DNA of 64,000 bases from Fimbriimonadales bacterium (lineage in GTDB: Bacteria > Armatimonadota > Fimbriimonadia > Fimbriimonadales > GBS-DC): positions 248,001-312,000 of the forward strand of contig BPGO01000001.1 of assembly GCA_026003075.1 (NCBI GenBank). The letters are read 5' to 3'. The notes below the pieces were generated by a model that had not been told where the DNA came from, made no database searches, and saw nothing but the letters and a program-made list of their open reading frames with translations. Positions 52,162 through 60,722 of the stretch are shown in pieces (the stretch's first letter is position 1; each line of letters begins with the position of its first letter). The translations under genes were made by a program, and so were the position numbers.

Positions 52162-52794
52162 TTAGCGCAGGCTGCGCAACGCGACGCGGGCAGGTGCGCC
52201 GTCCGCACCCTCAATCAACAAGGGCATACAGATCAGTTCGTATTCCCCTGCCTCGACCTCGCTCAGGTTCAACCCCTCGATAATAATCTTCCCTGCGCCG
52301 CAGAGGATATGATGCACTTCGGGTTTGGGCGCGCCGAACCGTTCAACAGAGAGATAATCGATACCTACCACATCGACCGCACGCCGCACCAGCCACTGGG
52401 CAGCATCAGGCGTGAGGGCGACATGGTTCGGGTTGAACTCGGTTTCGTGCGCCCAGCGTGCGCTGTTGTCGGTTTTCAGCAACAGGCGCGTGGTCGTGGG
52501 CGGGATGTTCGCCGCTTGCAACGCCTCCGCTGTAATCGCCGGGTAGCCTCGCAAGTCGGCGACATAGGCATAACCAATCAGCCGCGCGAGGGGAATTTCG
52601 TGAATCCGCTTGCCGGCATCGTTGAAGTGCCACGGAGCGTCGATATGCGTGCCTGAATGCGTGCCTATCTGCAGCCGCGAGCCGTTGCAGACGGCGCCGT
52701 CGGCAATCCGTACCACAGGTATCAGCGCAAACGGCGCATCGCCCGGATAGGTCGGCATCGGCTGCCTGAGCGGAACGCTGATGTCAATAATCAT
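52162..52794 (-). CDS. Cyclase-family hydrolase (kynurenine formamidase-like)
   Basis: A 210-residue metal-dependent hydrolase. The family motif H-x-G-T-H-x-D-x-P-x-H is seen as GTHSGTHIDAPWHF (~44-57), with an N-terminal IIDISVPLRQPMPTYPGD. Members hydrolyse N-formylkynurenine or cyclic amides; the substrate here is not certain. TACAAT (52809-52804) ends 9 nt before the ATG, giving a leaderless message. Confidence 0.88.
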   Translation of the reverse strand: MIIDISVPLRQPMPTYPGDAPFALIPVVRIADGAVCNGSRLQIGTHSGTHIDAPWHFNDAGKRIHEIPLARLIGYAYVADLRGYPAITAEALQAANIPPTTTRLLLKTDNSARWAHETEFNPNHVALTPDAAQWLVRRAVDVVGIDYLSVERFGAPKPEVHHILCGAGKIIIEGLNLSEVEAGEYELICMPLLIEGADGAPARVALRSLR

Positions 52795-52836
52795 CGCGCG
52801 GGAATTGTACCTGCTGCGGGGCTGCCCTTCGTCGCC

Positions 52837-53787
52837 TCACTGCTCAATCCGCCGGCAAGCCTCCAACACCCCTAAAACATGCGCGAAATCCTCTGGCAGA
52901 GGAGCGCGGAATTCCAACCGCTCGCCTGTGATGGGGTGCTGGAAGGCGATTTCGTAGGCGTGCAGCAGTTGCCCTTGAAGATGCCTCAGTACGTCCGCAA
53001 GTTCCGGAGGGCAATCGCGCGGGGGCTTGCGGATGCCTCCGTACAGCGGGTCTCCCACTACAGGATGCCCAAGCGCGCTGGCGTGGACCCGCACTTGGTG
53101 AGTGCGTCCCGTCTCCAGTTGTGCATGGAGTAGCGCAAAATCGCGCCATGCTTGGTGTACTGTGAAATGCGTGCAGGCAGGGCGCGCCTTGCCCTGGAGC
53201 ACCGCCGACTCCTCCCAAACCGCCATCTTCTTCCGATGCACGGGATGACGCCCAATGGGCAATTGCACCGAGACCTGGCGATTTTGGGGTACCCCCCACA
53301 CCAAAGCCAGATAACGACGGTCAATCGCGTGGCGTTGTAAGGCGTCGCTGAGCCGTGCATGCGCTAAGTCCGTCTTGGCGACAATCAGCAAGCCCGTGGT
53401 GTCTTTGTCCAGTCGATGCACGATACCGGGGCGAAACGCCGCACTACCCTGCGAGAGCGCAGGGCTATGCGCCAGTAAAGCGTTGACCAGCGTGCCGTGC
53501 GGGTGTCCCGGCGCAGGATGCACCGTCAACCCACGCGGTTTGTTGACCACAAGTAGGAACTCATCTTCATAGACGAGGGGCACGGGGATGGATTCGGGTT
53601 TCAAATCATAGTCGGGTGGTCGGTCGGGGGGCAGAGTGTAGTCCACAGTGTCGTTCGGATGGAGCTTGTAGGCAGGTTTCGTGACGGATTTGCCGTTCAC
53701 GCGCACCTGCCCTGCCTCAATCCACTCCTGCCACCGCGTGCGGCTAATCTCGGGGTGACGCTCGCTGAGGTAGCGGTCTAAGCGCAT
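52837..53787 (-). CDS. rluD: Ribosomal large subunit pseudouridine synthase D
   Basis: A 316-residue RluA-family enzyme. An N-terminal S4 domain (MRLDRYLSERHPEISRTRWQEWIEAGQVRVNG) is followed by the catalytic domain with VHRLDKDTTGLLIVAK (catalytic Asp) and the later GRTHQVRVHASALGHPVVGDPLYGG. It isomerises uridines in 23S rRNA helix 69. The start at 53787 overlaps the upstream stop (TGATG); a longer frame to 53832 lies inside the upstream gene. Confidence 0.92.
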   Translation of the reverse strand: MRLDRYLSERHPEISRTRWQEWIEAGQVRVNGKSVTKPAYKLHPNDTVDYTLPPDRPPDYDLKPESIPVPLVYEDEFLLVVNKPRGLTVHPAPGHPHGTLVNALLAHSPALSQGSAAFRPGIVHRLDKDTTGLLIVAKTDLAHARLSDALQRHAIDRRYLALVWGVPQNRQVSVQLPIGRHPVHRKKMAVWEESAVLQGKARPACTHFTVHQAWRDFALLHAQLETGRTHQVRVHASALGHPVVGDPLYGGIRKPPRDCPPELADVLRHLQGQLLHAYEIAFQHPITGERLEFRAPLPEDFAHVLGVLEACRRIEQ

Positions 53788-54338
53788 CAGTTCCCAACGG
53801 CGCGTTGTATGGCACGCTGACAGTTCGGGCACAGCGGGCGGTGAAACTTCGCCATGCTTAAGTCATACTGGGGCTTGCGTAGGGATTTACCGCATTCGGC
53901 GCAGACCATCGCCTCTGCAGGCGTCTCCGCGACGGATGTATCGTCTCTGACCTCCTCGCCTTGCACAGGTACAGGCGAGTCGGCAAACGCGATGTGTCCC
54001 GTAGCCACATCGCCCTCGCTGAGTTCGGGGGCGAACTGCGTGCCATAGCCGCACATCGCCAGCGCTCGCCCCACCGCGCCCGTTTCCGCCTTCTCCACAA
54101 AATCGGCGAAGTCGCTGCGCGTCTCCATCTTCGTGGCGTTGGCGATGATGCGCCCACTCGCATCTTTCACCGTCGCCTGGAACACTGCGATCCCATGTTC
54201 AAAATCCAAGTGCAGCGGTTGCGTCTCGATGCTCCAATCGGGATGCTCCTCACGGAACCACACCAGACGCGCCGCTACGGGCAGGTATTGCTGCCCACCG
54301 CGTACACGAATCAGATACCGTCGCACATTGAACGCCAT
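53787..54338 (-). CDS. ERF/Rad52-like single-strand annealing-type protein with zinc ribbon
   Basis: A 183-residue protein. Residues ~1-115 have the pattern of ERF/Rad52-type annealing proteins: QQYLPVAARLVWFREEHPDWSI-like start, then VFQATVKDASGRIIANATKMETR and FADFVEKAETGAVGRALAMCGYG, where E-K-A-E-T-x-A-x-G-R-A-L is the best signature. Residues ~145-175 form a zinc-ribbon-like part (MVCAECGKSLRK ... PLCPNCQR). A role in recombination or repair is inferred. The start at 54338 is supported by AGAGGTGATGCG; an 18-bp palindrome lies just upstream. Coupled to rluD by overlap. Confidence 0.6.
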   Translation of the reverse strand: MAFNVRRYLIRVRGGQQYLPVAARLVWFREEHPDWSIETQPLHLDFEHGIAVFQATVKDASGRIIANATKMETRSDFADFVEKAETGAVGRALAMCGYGTQFAPELSEGDVATGHIAFADSPVPVQGEEVRDDTSVAETPAEAMVCAECGKSLRKPQYDLSMAKFHRPLCPNCQRAIQRAVGN

Positions 54339-54352
54339 CGCATCACCTCTAA

Positions 54353-54370
54353 GGTATACATATGTATACC
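54353..54370. promoter_or_regulatory. 18-bp perfect palindrome upstream of the ERF-like gene
   Basis: GGTATACATATGTATACC (54353-54370) is its own reverse complement. It lies 15 bp before the start codon on the minus strand and contains overlapping -10-like TATAC strings, so it could be an operator over the promoter. Confidence 0.55.
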
Positions 54371-54388
54371 CTATGACGCAAGCGAAAG

Positions 54389-54835
54389 TCAAGGGGATGG
54401 GAGGCTGGGAGGGTGTTTGAAAATTTCCTTGCGCGAGGGGCGCGGAGTCGGGGACAGGAAATATTCAGGGGGCGCGTCTTCCGTTGGATAGGCGTCCTCA
54501 TAGCGCAGGCTCGGCTTGAACACCCGCAGGATCCCCTCATGACGCTCTATGGGAGGGAGCATCTGCGCCTCGCCGCGCCCAGGGAACATCAGGGTCAGCG
54601 ACACGCGCTTGCCGTCGTGGAGCAAAAGCAGTTCCGCAAGGTTGTCGGGCGCGACGGTGCGAGTTTCCTCTAAAACACGTGCGGATAGCCCCTTCAACGC
54701 AATGGTTTTGTGGCGTGAAACCGCCCAGACGCCGCCTAAAAGCGCATCCAACGAAGCAACGAAGCAGCGAGTCGTTTCGCCGACAAGCCGTACAATAAGC
54801 GAGAGGAAGCAGGCGAGCCGAGCTCGCCTGCTCAC
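54389..54835 (-). CDS. Hypothetical protein, doubtful start
   Basis: An open frame of 148 codons between the ERF-like and PEP-CTERM genes. The part that reads most like protein is VSRHKTIALKGLSARVLEE, then TVAPDNLAELLLLHDGKRVSLTLMFPG, rich in regular hydrophobic spacing. The tail (ERHEGILRVFKPSLRYEDAYP and a Pro-rich end) is not family-like. The upstream part covers a hairpin (54808-54832) and has no ribosome binding site, so a later TTG or GTG start is likely. No homologue recognised. Confidence 0.35.
   Translation of the reverse strand: MSRRARLACFLSLIVRLVGETTRCFVASLDALLGGVWAVSRHKTIALKGLSARVLEETRTVAPDNLAELLLLHDGKRVSLTLMFPGRGEAQMLPPIERHEGILRVFKPSLRYEDAYPTEDAPPEYFLSPTPRPSRKEIFKHPPSLPSP
54808..54832. 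repeat. GCAGGCGAG-type hairpin
   Basis: AGCAGGCGAG (54808-54817), 5-nt loop, CTCGCCTGCT (54823-54832). The arm is similar to the rpoD-rex hairpin (GAGCAGGCG), hinting at a shared small palindrome family. Confidence 0.5.
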
Positions 54836-54854
54836 CTGCGAACAAGCACGCGGA

Positions 54855-56087
54855 CTACTGCCGTTGAGACCGAGGCTTGCGCCGAGCCGCTAAGCCCGCT
54901 AAGCCTACACACAACACCAGAAGGCTTGCAGGCTCTGGCACAAAGGTCACAGAAAGGTCCTTGCCGTAGATACCGTACGCTGAAAAGTCTACCAGAATCT
55001 GGGAACTCCACAATCCAGTGTTGGGATCGTAGTTGAGAAGGTACAGCCCTGGAGTGTGGTTGGGAGTTATGGTAAGCCCGCCAAAGGTACCATCCGACGC
55101 CGTCGAAACGGCGATGAGTTGCCCGATATAGTTGCCCAAGTCTGGTACATGCAGCATGCGCACCGTGTTTGCGCCCCAGTCACTGATGAGAAGGTAGGTT
55201 CCTGTGATCACCTGGATACCACCTATTCGGATTGGCACATATCCATGAACAGTGACCGAGTTATCCACTGGGTTAACCGTGTAAAGGGGGGAACCCGGGA
55301 TGTTCACATTATCGTCGCGTGTTCCACTCATCCCTTCGCGGGCTACCAACAGATGTCCCGCGAGCGAGCCGTATCGAGGATCGTTCGGGATTACCGTAAG
55401 CGATCGCGGTACGCTCAGCCAAGGGAAGCGAAAGTCAGGATGTCCAGGATTCGGTAGGTCGGCAACATAACTCACATTCCCACTGGAGTCGATCCGAAAT
55501 ACGCTCGCAATTTTGTAATCGGAGCGCCTCTCGGCTACATAAAGGAGGTCGTGGTTCCACGATCCCACATGGTCGATGTGCAAAGCAATTCCCGATTCAA
55601 CAATATCGTTGAGACCTGTGAGCGTTGCCCAAGTGGGATTCACTGTACTTCCATCACCACTATATCGCGCAACATTGTACCTCCAGGCATTGTTATTCCA
55701 TTCCCGCCTGAAAGCAAAGATCTCATCTTGCTGGAAGCCGTTCGGAAGATTGCGCTGTACGGCGACCGGGTAGTTGAGCCACCAACCAGAGCGCGTGCGA
55801 GGTAGGTTGGAGAACCCAGAAACATTGCTACTGGGAGTGCCCGAGGTATCAGGGTTTGAAAGATCAAGCTGCCACAAGTCTGTGTCCGGAGTGACAACCT
55901 GATTAGTACCAAAGCTGTCGCCAACCACCTTGTGACGACCGGGCTGGTAGGCTAAGTGGTAGGGATAGACAACTCTACCAACATCGGTCACCGTTACCTG
56001 GGCAAAGAGCATCTCAGTTGCTAAGGCACACACGAGGCCTACGATTAATCCAGCCGCTTTTGTGTAAGCATGATGTCCGTGAATCAT
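54855..56087 (-). CDS. PEP-CTERM protein with repeat (propeller-like) body
   Basis: A 410-residue secreted protein. A signal peptide (AAGLIVGLVCALATEMLFAQ, ~11-30) is followed by repeated WD/YVTN-like units such as SWNHDLLYVAERRSDYKIASVFRID, then PRYGSLAGHLLVAREG and GTYLLISDWGANTVRMLHV, suggesting a beta-propeller. The PEP-CTERM end is VPEPASLLVLCVGLAGLAA then RRK. GGAGGTGTTAAG precedes the ATG. It is surface-exposed or released by exosortase; its role is unknown. Confidence 0.85.
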   Translation of the reverse strand: MIHGHHAYTKAAGLIVGLVCALATEMLFAQVTVTDVGRVVYPYHLAYQPGRHKVVGDSFGTNQVVTPDTDLWQLDLSNPDTSGTPSSNVSGFSNLPRTRSGWWLNYPVAVQRNLPNGFQQDEIFAFRREWNNNAWRYNVARYSGDGSTVNPTWATLTGLNDIVESGIALHIDHVGSWNHDLLYVAERRSDYKIASVFRIDSSGNVSYVADLPNPGHPDFRFPWLSVPRSLTVIPNDPRYGSLAGHLLVAREGMSGTRDDNVNIPGSPLYTVNPVDNSVTVHGYVPIRIGGIQVITGTYLLISDWGANTVRMLHVPDLGNYIGQLIAVSTASDGTFGGLTITPNHTPGLYLLNYDPNTGLWSSQILVDFSAYGIYGKDLSVTFVPEPASLLVLCVGLAGLAARRKPRSQRQ

Positions 56088-56463
56088 CTTAACACCTCCA
56101 GATTGGTTTCCACTGTATCATGACTCACCTTGGGGCGAATACCGGACAAGAAAATTGGAAATTCAGCGCGTGTTTTCGCTGTTCAAAATCTAAGCGCGAC
56201 AGTGGCTTCGCATTGGCGGGTACTGCAGCCCGCCGTGTATCCGTATGAGATACTGCCCTACAAAATGCCTCGTATCGCCCCCTTATAGGGGTTCGAGAGA
56301 AATTCAGAGGCTCCCACTCCCCTGCCCTCCTCTCACTCTGGGAGAGAGGAAAACGGCTCGTGTGGCTTTTTCAAACCCATCTGACAGACAATTTCGGCTT
56401 TGGCAAAAAACTCGTTTTACTCTATTTAGGCTATAATTAGATTTAGAACCCAGAGGCGCAAGC
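56088..56463. other. Intergenic region before the prepilin gene (376 bp)
   Basis: It holds no supported gene. A REP-like CCTCTC...GAGAGG palindrome lies at 56330-56350, next to CTCCCACTCCCCTGCCC. A promoter -10, TATAAT, lies at 56432-56437 with a TTTTAC stretch ~17 bp upstream. The rest shows nothing recognised. Confidence 0.55.
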
Positions 56464-57255
56464 ATGAGACGACAGGGCTTTACCCTTATAGAGTTGTTGG
56501 TGGTCATCGCGATTATCGCGATACTGGCTGCGATTCTGTTTCCGGTGTTCGCGCAAGCGCGTGAAAAAGCGCGCCAGACGACCTGCCTTTCGAACTTACG
56601 CCAGTTAGGCACGGCATTTGTGATGTACCGTGCCGACTGGGAAGGGCGCAATCCTGGACCGGGAGATGGTGGACACTGCCCCGGAAGTTGGTCTCAGCCT
56701 GACTGGCCGAGTTGGATGACAGGGTTCGTTTCGCGTTTGGAAGCTCAGTGGGTACCGTGCTACCCTGTGCTGATCGATGCTTTTGACCCCAACTCCGCGG
56801 TGAGCGGAATTTGGCTCCTATGGGGTCATGTTACTAAAGGCGTGATTTACCCCTATGTTAAGAATGCTGACATCTATATCTGCCCTTCCGACCGGCGTGG
56901 GCGTGAAAAGAAGTTGAGTTACTCGATGAACGCGGTCGCCTCCTATATTCCAGAGCCTGTGGTAGAGCGCCCGGCGGAATTTATCCAGCTCATCGACGAG
57001 GGTGAAACGCTCAACGATGGCTATTTCTACGCGATAGCAGGCAACCAGTTTGTGGACTGCCCTTCCATTGTCCACTCTGGCGGGGCGAACTTTCAGTTTT
57101 TCGACGGGCATTCGAAGTGGATCCGAGCGCGCCATACGGCGCAGCAAGCGCGGATTGGTCAATGTCTGGACACCGTACCGAAGCACTATTTCTGCCCGAA
57201 GGTTCCCTTTCCTGAGTCGCGTATGTATGAGGCTGCCTGCCAGAGCGCGCCCTAA
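56464..57255 (+). CDS. DUF1559 prepilin-like protein
   Basis: A 263-residue type IV pilin/type II secretion pseudopilin relative. The class III signal is [20 protein letters not shown] (1-20), cleaved after G5, with the conserved Glu at mature position 5. Then [35 protein letters not shown] and a C-terminal [18 protein letters not shown], the 'H-x-G-G-x-N-x-x-F-x-D-G' box of DUF1559 proteins. This type is abundant in Armatimonadota and Planctomycetota. It is probably an extracellular filament or secretion component. The start has no strong Shine-Dalgarno sequence (CAGAGGCGCAAGC). Confidence 0.9.
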   Translation: MRRQGFTLIELLVVIAIIAILAAILFPVFAQAREKARQTTCLSNLRQLGTAFVMYRADWEGRNPGPGDGGHCPGSWSQPDWPSWMTGFVSRLEAQWVPCYPVLIDAFDPNSAVSGIWLLWGHVTKGVIYPYVKNADIYICPSDRRGREKKLSYSMNAVASYIPEPVVERPAEFIQLIDEGETLNDGYFYAIAGNQFVDCPSIVHSGGANFQFFDGHSKWIRARHTAQQARIGQCLDTVPKHYFCPKVPFPESRMYEAACQSAP

Positions 57256-57335
57256 GCAAATGGGAGCACGAAGCCTTCAGGGCTGATAGTTTACTTACAG
57301 CCGGGAGGGGCGAGCGTTCCGCCTGCCCCTCCCGT

Positions 57336-58979
57336 TCAGACTTCTGTCACCACGACCACAACCATTGGGCGTCGGCTGAGGTGCTTACGGCAGAAACGGC
57401 GCAGCACCATTGTCAGCTCCTCGCGAATATTATCCCAATCGCTGATCTCGGCGGGCGCCATCTTGCCCAGAGTCTCTTGCACCGCTTCGCGCGCCAGCTC
57501 GGGCTGGATTTCGTTTTGCCATTCAAAACCGCGCAAGATGAACTGGGGGTCATCGACGAGGTCGCCTGTCTGAGCGCGCACGGTAATCAGGGCAACCAAG
57601 ATGCCTTCCTGTGCGATGTGGCGTCGGTCGCGGATAATCGCTTCTGGCACGCCACCCTCCACGCCTTCTTCAATCAGCAACCTACCTGCGGGCACTTTCT
57701 CCTCCAAAGTGGCAGCGCCGTTTTCGATGCGCAACACACTCCCGTTCTCCAGCAGGAACATCTGCGCATCATGATAGCCCATCTGCCGTGCTAATTCGAA
57801 GTACGCCGCCTGATGACGCGGCTCACCGTGCACCGGGGCGAGGTAGCGCGGCTTGAGCAGGCTAATCATGAGCTTCAACTCCTCCTGACTGGCGTGCCCC
57901 GACACATGCACGGGTGCGATGCCGTCGTGATACACCTTCGCGCCCAGTCGCACAAGGCGGTTCACGGTGCGCCAGACCAGGCTCTCGTTGCCGGGGATGG
58001 GCGTGGCAGACAAAATGACGGTGTCGCCCGGGGTGATTTTCAGGCGGGGGTACTCGTCCGCGGCAATCTGGCTGAGTGCGGAGAGCGGCTCGCCCTGACT
58101 GCCCGTCGTCAGCACCAGAATCTGCTCGGGGGGATAGTCATCAATCTGCTTTGCGCTAATCATCGTGCTCGGCTCAATGCACAGGTAGCCCAGTTGGTAG
58201 GCTATCTCCACATTCTGCTCCATCCGCCTCCCCAGCACCGCGACCTTGCGCCCATAGAGCTGCGCCATGTTGATCGCCTGCTGCAAACGATGGATATTAG
58301 AAGCAAAAGTGGTAATCAGGATTCGCCCCTGTGCGTTGGCGAAGAGGGTATAGTACGCATCGCTGACGGTGCTTTCGGAAGGCGTCCAGCCGCTCCGCTC
58401 CGCGTTGGTGCAGTCGCTGAGCAGCAGCAGCACGCCCTCGTCGCCCAGCCGCGCCAGGTGATTGAAATCGGTGCGCACGCCGTCGACCGGGGTATGGTCG
58501 AACTTGAAATCGCCTGTGAAGACCACGATGCCATCGGGCGTGCGCAACGCATAGCCCACGCAGTCGGGGATACTATGCGTCACGCGAATCGGTTCAACGG
58601 TCAAATCGCCCACTTGGAACGGTGTTGGGGGCTTGATGCTGCGCAGGTCGGCGTTCAGGCGTCGCTCGCGCAACTTATGATCAATCAGCGCCAGCGTGAG
58701 CGGCGTGCCATAAATCGGCAGGTTGCCCAAGCGCGGTAAAATGTAAGGCAGCGCGCCTACATGGTCTTCGTGCCCGTGCGTGAGCAGGATGCCTTGCACC
58801 TCGTCGCGAATGCTCCACAGATACTCCGGATCGGGAATCACTAAGTCCACGCCGGGCAAATCCTCGCCCGGAAACGAGATGCCACAATCGATGATTACCG
58901 CCTGATTATTCCAGCGTACTAAGTTAAGGTTTTTGCCGATTTCACCACTGCCGCCAAGTGGGATGATTTCAATTGCCAA
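57336..58979 (-). CDS. rnj: Ribonuclease J
   Basis: A 547-residue metallo-beta-lactamase/beta-CASP nuclease for 5'-3' exo- and endonucleolytic RNA decay. The metal motif is LLTHGHEDHVGALPYIL (~70-86), and beta-CASP residues include TFASNIHRLQQ, TGSQGEPLSAL and SGHASQEELK. The C-terminal domain follows to FCRKHLSRRPMVVVVV. The start is TTG at 58979, fixed by AAGGAGGCTATCACCG and by the typical N-terminus AIEIIPLGGSGEIGKN. A palindrome covers the start of its leader. Confidence 0.95.
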   Translation of the reverse strand: MAIEIIPLGGSGEIGKNLNLVRWNNQAVIIDCGISFPGEDLPGVDLVIPDPEYLWSIRDEVQGILLTHGHEDHVGALPYILPRLGNLPIYGTPLTLALIDHKLRERRLNADLRSIKPPTPFQVGDLTVEPIRVTHSIPDCVGYALRTPDGIVVFTGDFKFDHTPVDGVRTDFNHLARLGDEGVLLLLSDCTNAERSGWTPSESTVSDAYYTLFANAQGRILITTFASNIHRLQQAINMAQLYGRKVAVLGRRMEQNVEIAYQLGYLCIEPSTMISAKQIDDYPPEQILVLTTGSQGEPLSALSQIAADEYPRLKITPGDTVILSATPIPGNESLVWRTVNRLVRLGAKVYHDGIAPVHVSGHASQEELKLMISLLKPRYLAPVHGEPRHQAAYFELARQMGYHDAQMFLLENGSVLRIENGAATLEEKVPAGRLLIEEGVEGGVPEAIIRDRRHIAQEGILVALITVRAQTGDLVDDPQFILRGFEWQNEIQPELAREAVQETLGKMAPAEISDWDNIREELTMVLRRFCRKHLSRRPMVVVVVTEV

Positions 58980-58994
58980 CGGTGATAGCCTCCT

Positions 58995-59015
58995 TATCTG
59001 AACAGATATAGTATA
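58995..59015 (-). promoter_or_regulatory. rnj -10 box and palindrome at the 5' end of the leader
   Basis: TATACT (59015-59010) is followed by the perfect 14-bp palindrome TATCTGAACAGATA (59008-58995). The expected transcription start lies inside it, so it can be either an operator or a 5'-terminal RNA hairpin on the rnj message. Confidence 0.5.
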
Positions 59016-59147
59016 GCATGCGAGGCAGAATCAGCGTGCGATGCGAAACCGAAAAGTGTTCTGGGGATGGCGATTGCCGCCTGTTCGGATTTGCTAAAAT
59101 CTTGGGTTTAACCTCGTTTTTACACGCGCACCGTGTATCATTTATAC

Positions 59148-60710
59148 ATGCGTATCGCTTTTTGGCGTTTTGGGTTTTTAGGGCTGTTGTTGAGTGTTGC
59201 CTTGAGCGCGTTGGCGCAGCCGTTCGCGACGGGCGTCGTGTTCCATGACCGCAATCGCAACGGCATCCGCGACGCAGGCGAGCCAGGCGTACCCAATGTG
59301 CTGGTCTCCAATCAGCGTGAGGTCGTCAAGACCGACGGGCAAGGGCGCTACCGCCTCCCCGTAGACGATGACACGATTCTGTTCGTGGTTAAGCCGCGTG
59401 GATGGATGACACCGCTCTCCGAGGGAAATGTTCCCCGCTTCTATTATATTCACAAGCCCAAAGGCTCTATCCCTGTGCGTTATGGTGGCGTCGCGCCGAC
59501 GGGGGAACTGCCCGCTTCTGTCGATTTCCCGCTCTATCCCCAGCGCGAGTCGGAGCGCTACACGGCGCTGATATTCGGCGACACGCAACCCCGCGATATG
59601 ACCGAAGTGTTCTACATCGGACGCGATGTCGTGCGTGAACTCATCGGAACGAAGCAAGCGGCGTTCGGCGTCGTATTAGGCGATGTGGTGTTTGATAATC
59701 TGACCCTGTTCCCCGCTATCACACAGATGATGGGGCAAATCGGCATCCCGATTTACTATGTCTTGGGCAACCATGACCTAAATTACGACTCACCTGATGA
59801 CCAGCACAGTGACGAGACATGGCATCGGCACTTCGGGCCGAACTACTACGCGTTCCAGTACGGTCGCACGCACTATCTTGTGTTGGACGATGTAGTGTGG
59901 ATTGGTGCCCAGGGCGAGCAGCGCGGACGCTATGTGGCAGGCTTAGGCGAGCGGCAGCTTGAGTTCCTCCGCAACTACCTGCGCTATGTGAACCGCAACG
60001 ACTTCATCGTGTTGCTGATGCATATTCCGATGTGGGAGTGGCCCGACTCGGAGCGGCGCCAGGTGTTTGAGATGCTTGCGCCGTTTCGGAACACGCTCTC
60101 GTTTTCGGCGCATACCCATGTGCAGCAGCATCACTTTTTCGGTGCAGACTCAGGCTGGAAAGGACGCACACCCCACCACCACATCAATGCCGTGACGGTA
60201 TGCGGTAGTTGGTGGACAGGTGCGCCTGACCCTATCGGTATTCCCCACACCACGATGCGCGACGGCACACCGAATGGCTACCTGTGGCTGGAGGTGAACC
60301 GCTCTCGGTATCGCGTGCGGTATCAGGCAGCACGCCGTCCGCCCGATTACCAAATGCATATCTACACTCTGGACGAGGTCGAGCGTGCAAAAACGGGGGA
60401 GACGCCCGTGTTGGTGAACTACTTCTTCGGCTCGAAGTTCTGCACCGTAGAGATGCGCGTGAACGGCGGGGCGTGGATACGCATGCAGCAGGTCAAGGAT
60501 ACCCCCGACCCCGCCTACGCGACACTCAAGCAACAGGAGCAAGAGTTCAAACTGCCGGGTCGCCCGCTTCCCGGTATTAGCCCTGCGGTGCATCTCTGGC
60601 GTGCGAACTTACCCCCTGAGCTCCCGCGCGGGTTCCACCCAATCGAGGTGCGGGTGCGCAACCTCTTCGGCGATGAGTTCACCGATAGGCGTGTGATTCG
60701 AGTGCGTTGA
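59148..60710 (+). CDS. Secreted calcineurin-like phosphoesterase with SdrD-like N-terminal domain
   Basis: A 520-residue exported protein. Signal peptide ~1-23 (FLGLLLSVALSALAQ). Residues ~25-85 are a cell-wall B-type/SdrD fold (GVVFHDRNRNGIRDAGEPGV, then LVSNQREVVKTDGQGRYRLP). Residues ~140-330 are the metallophosphatase: FGDTQ, VLGDVVFDN, YVLGNHDLNYDS, LLMHIPMW, FSAHTHVQQHHF; all five motifs are intact. A C-terminal beta-domain follows. The start at 59148 is preferred: TATCAT (59136-59141) ends 6 nt before it, so the mRNA is probably leaderless. Substrate unknown. Confidence 0.87.
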   Translation: MRIAFWRFGFLGLLLSVALSALAQPFATGVVFHDRNRNGIRDAGEPGVPNVLVSNQREVVKTDGQGRYRLPVDDDTILFVVKPRGWMTPLSEGNVPRFYYIHKPKGSIPVRYGGVAPTGELPASVDFPLYPQRESERYTALIFGDTQPRDMTEVFYIGRDVVRELIGTKQAAFGVVLGDVVFDNLTLFPAITQMMGQIGIPIYYVLGNHDLNYDSPDDQHSDETWHRHFGPNYYAFQYGRTHYLVLDDVVWIGAQGEQRGRYVAGLGERQLEFLRNYLRYVNRNDFIVLLMHIPMWEWPDSERRQVFEMLAPFRNTLSFSAHTHVQQHHFFGADSGWKGRTPHHHINAVTVCGSWWTGAPDPIGIPHTTMRDGTPNGYLWLEVNRSRYRVRYQAARRPPDYQMHIYTLDEVERAKTGETPVLVNYFFGSKFCTVEMRVNGGAWIRMQQVKDTPDPAYATLKQQEQEFKLPGRPLPGISPAVHLWRANLPPELPRGFHPIEVRVRNLFGDEFTDRRVIRVR

Positions 60711-60722
60711 GGTATCCTGCAA

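Noticed and set aside
55056-55457. Open frame of 133 codons on the plus strand inside the second PEP-CTERM gene
   Set aside because: Antisense to a gene with signal peptide and PEP-CTERM ends; no homology features of its own.
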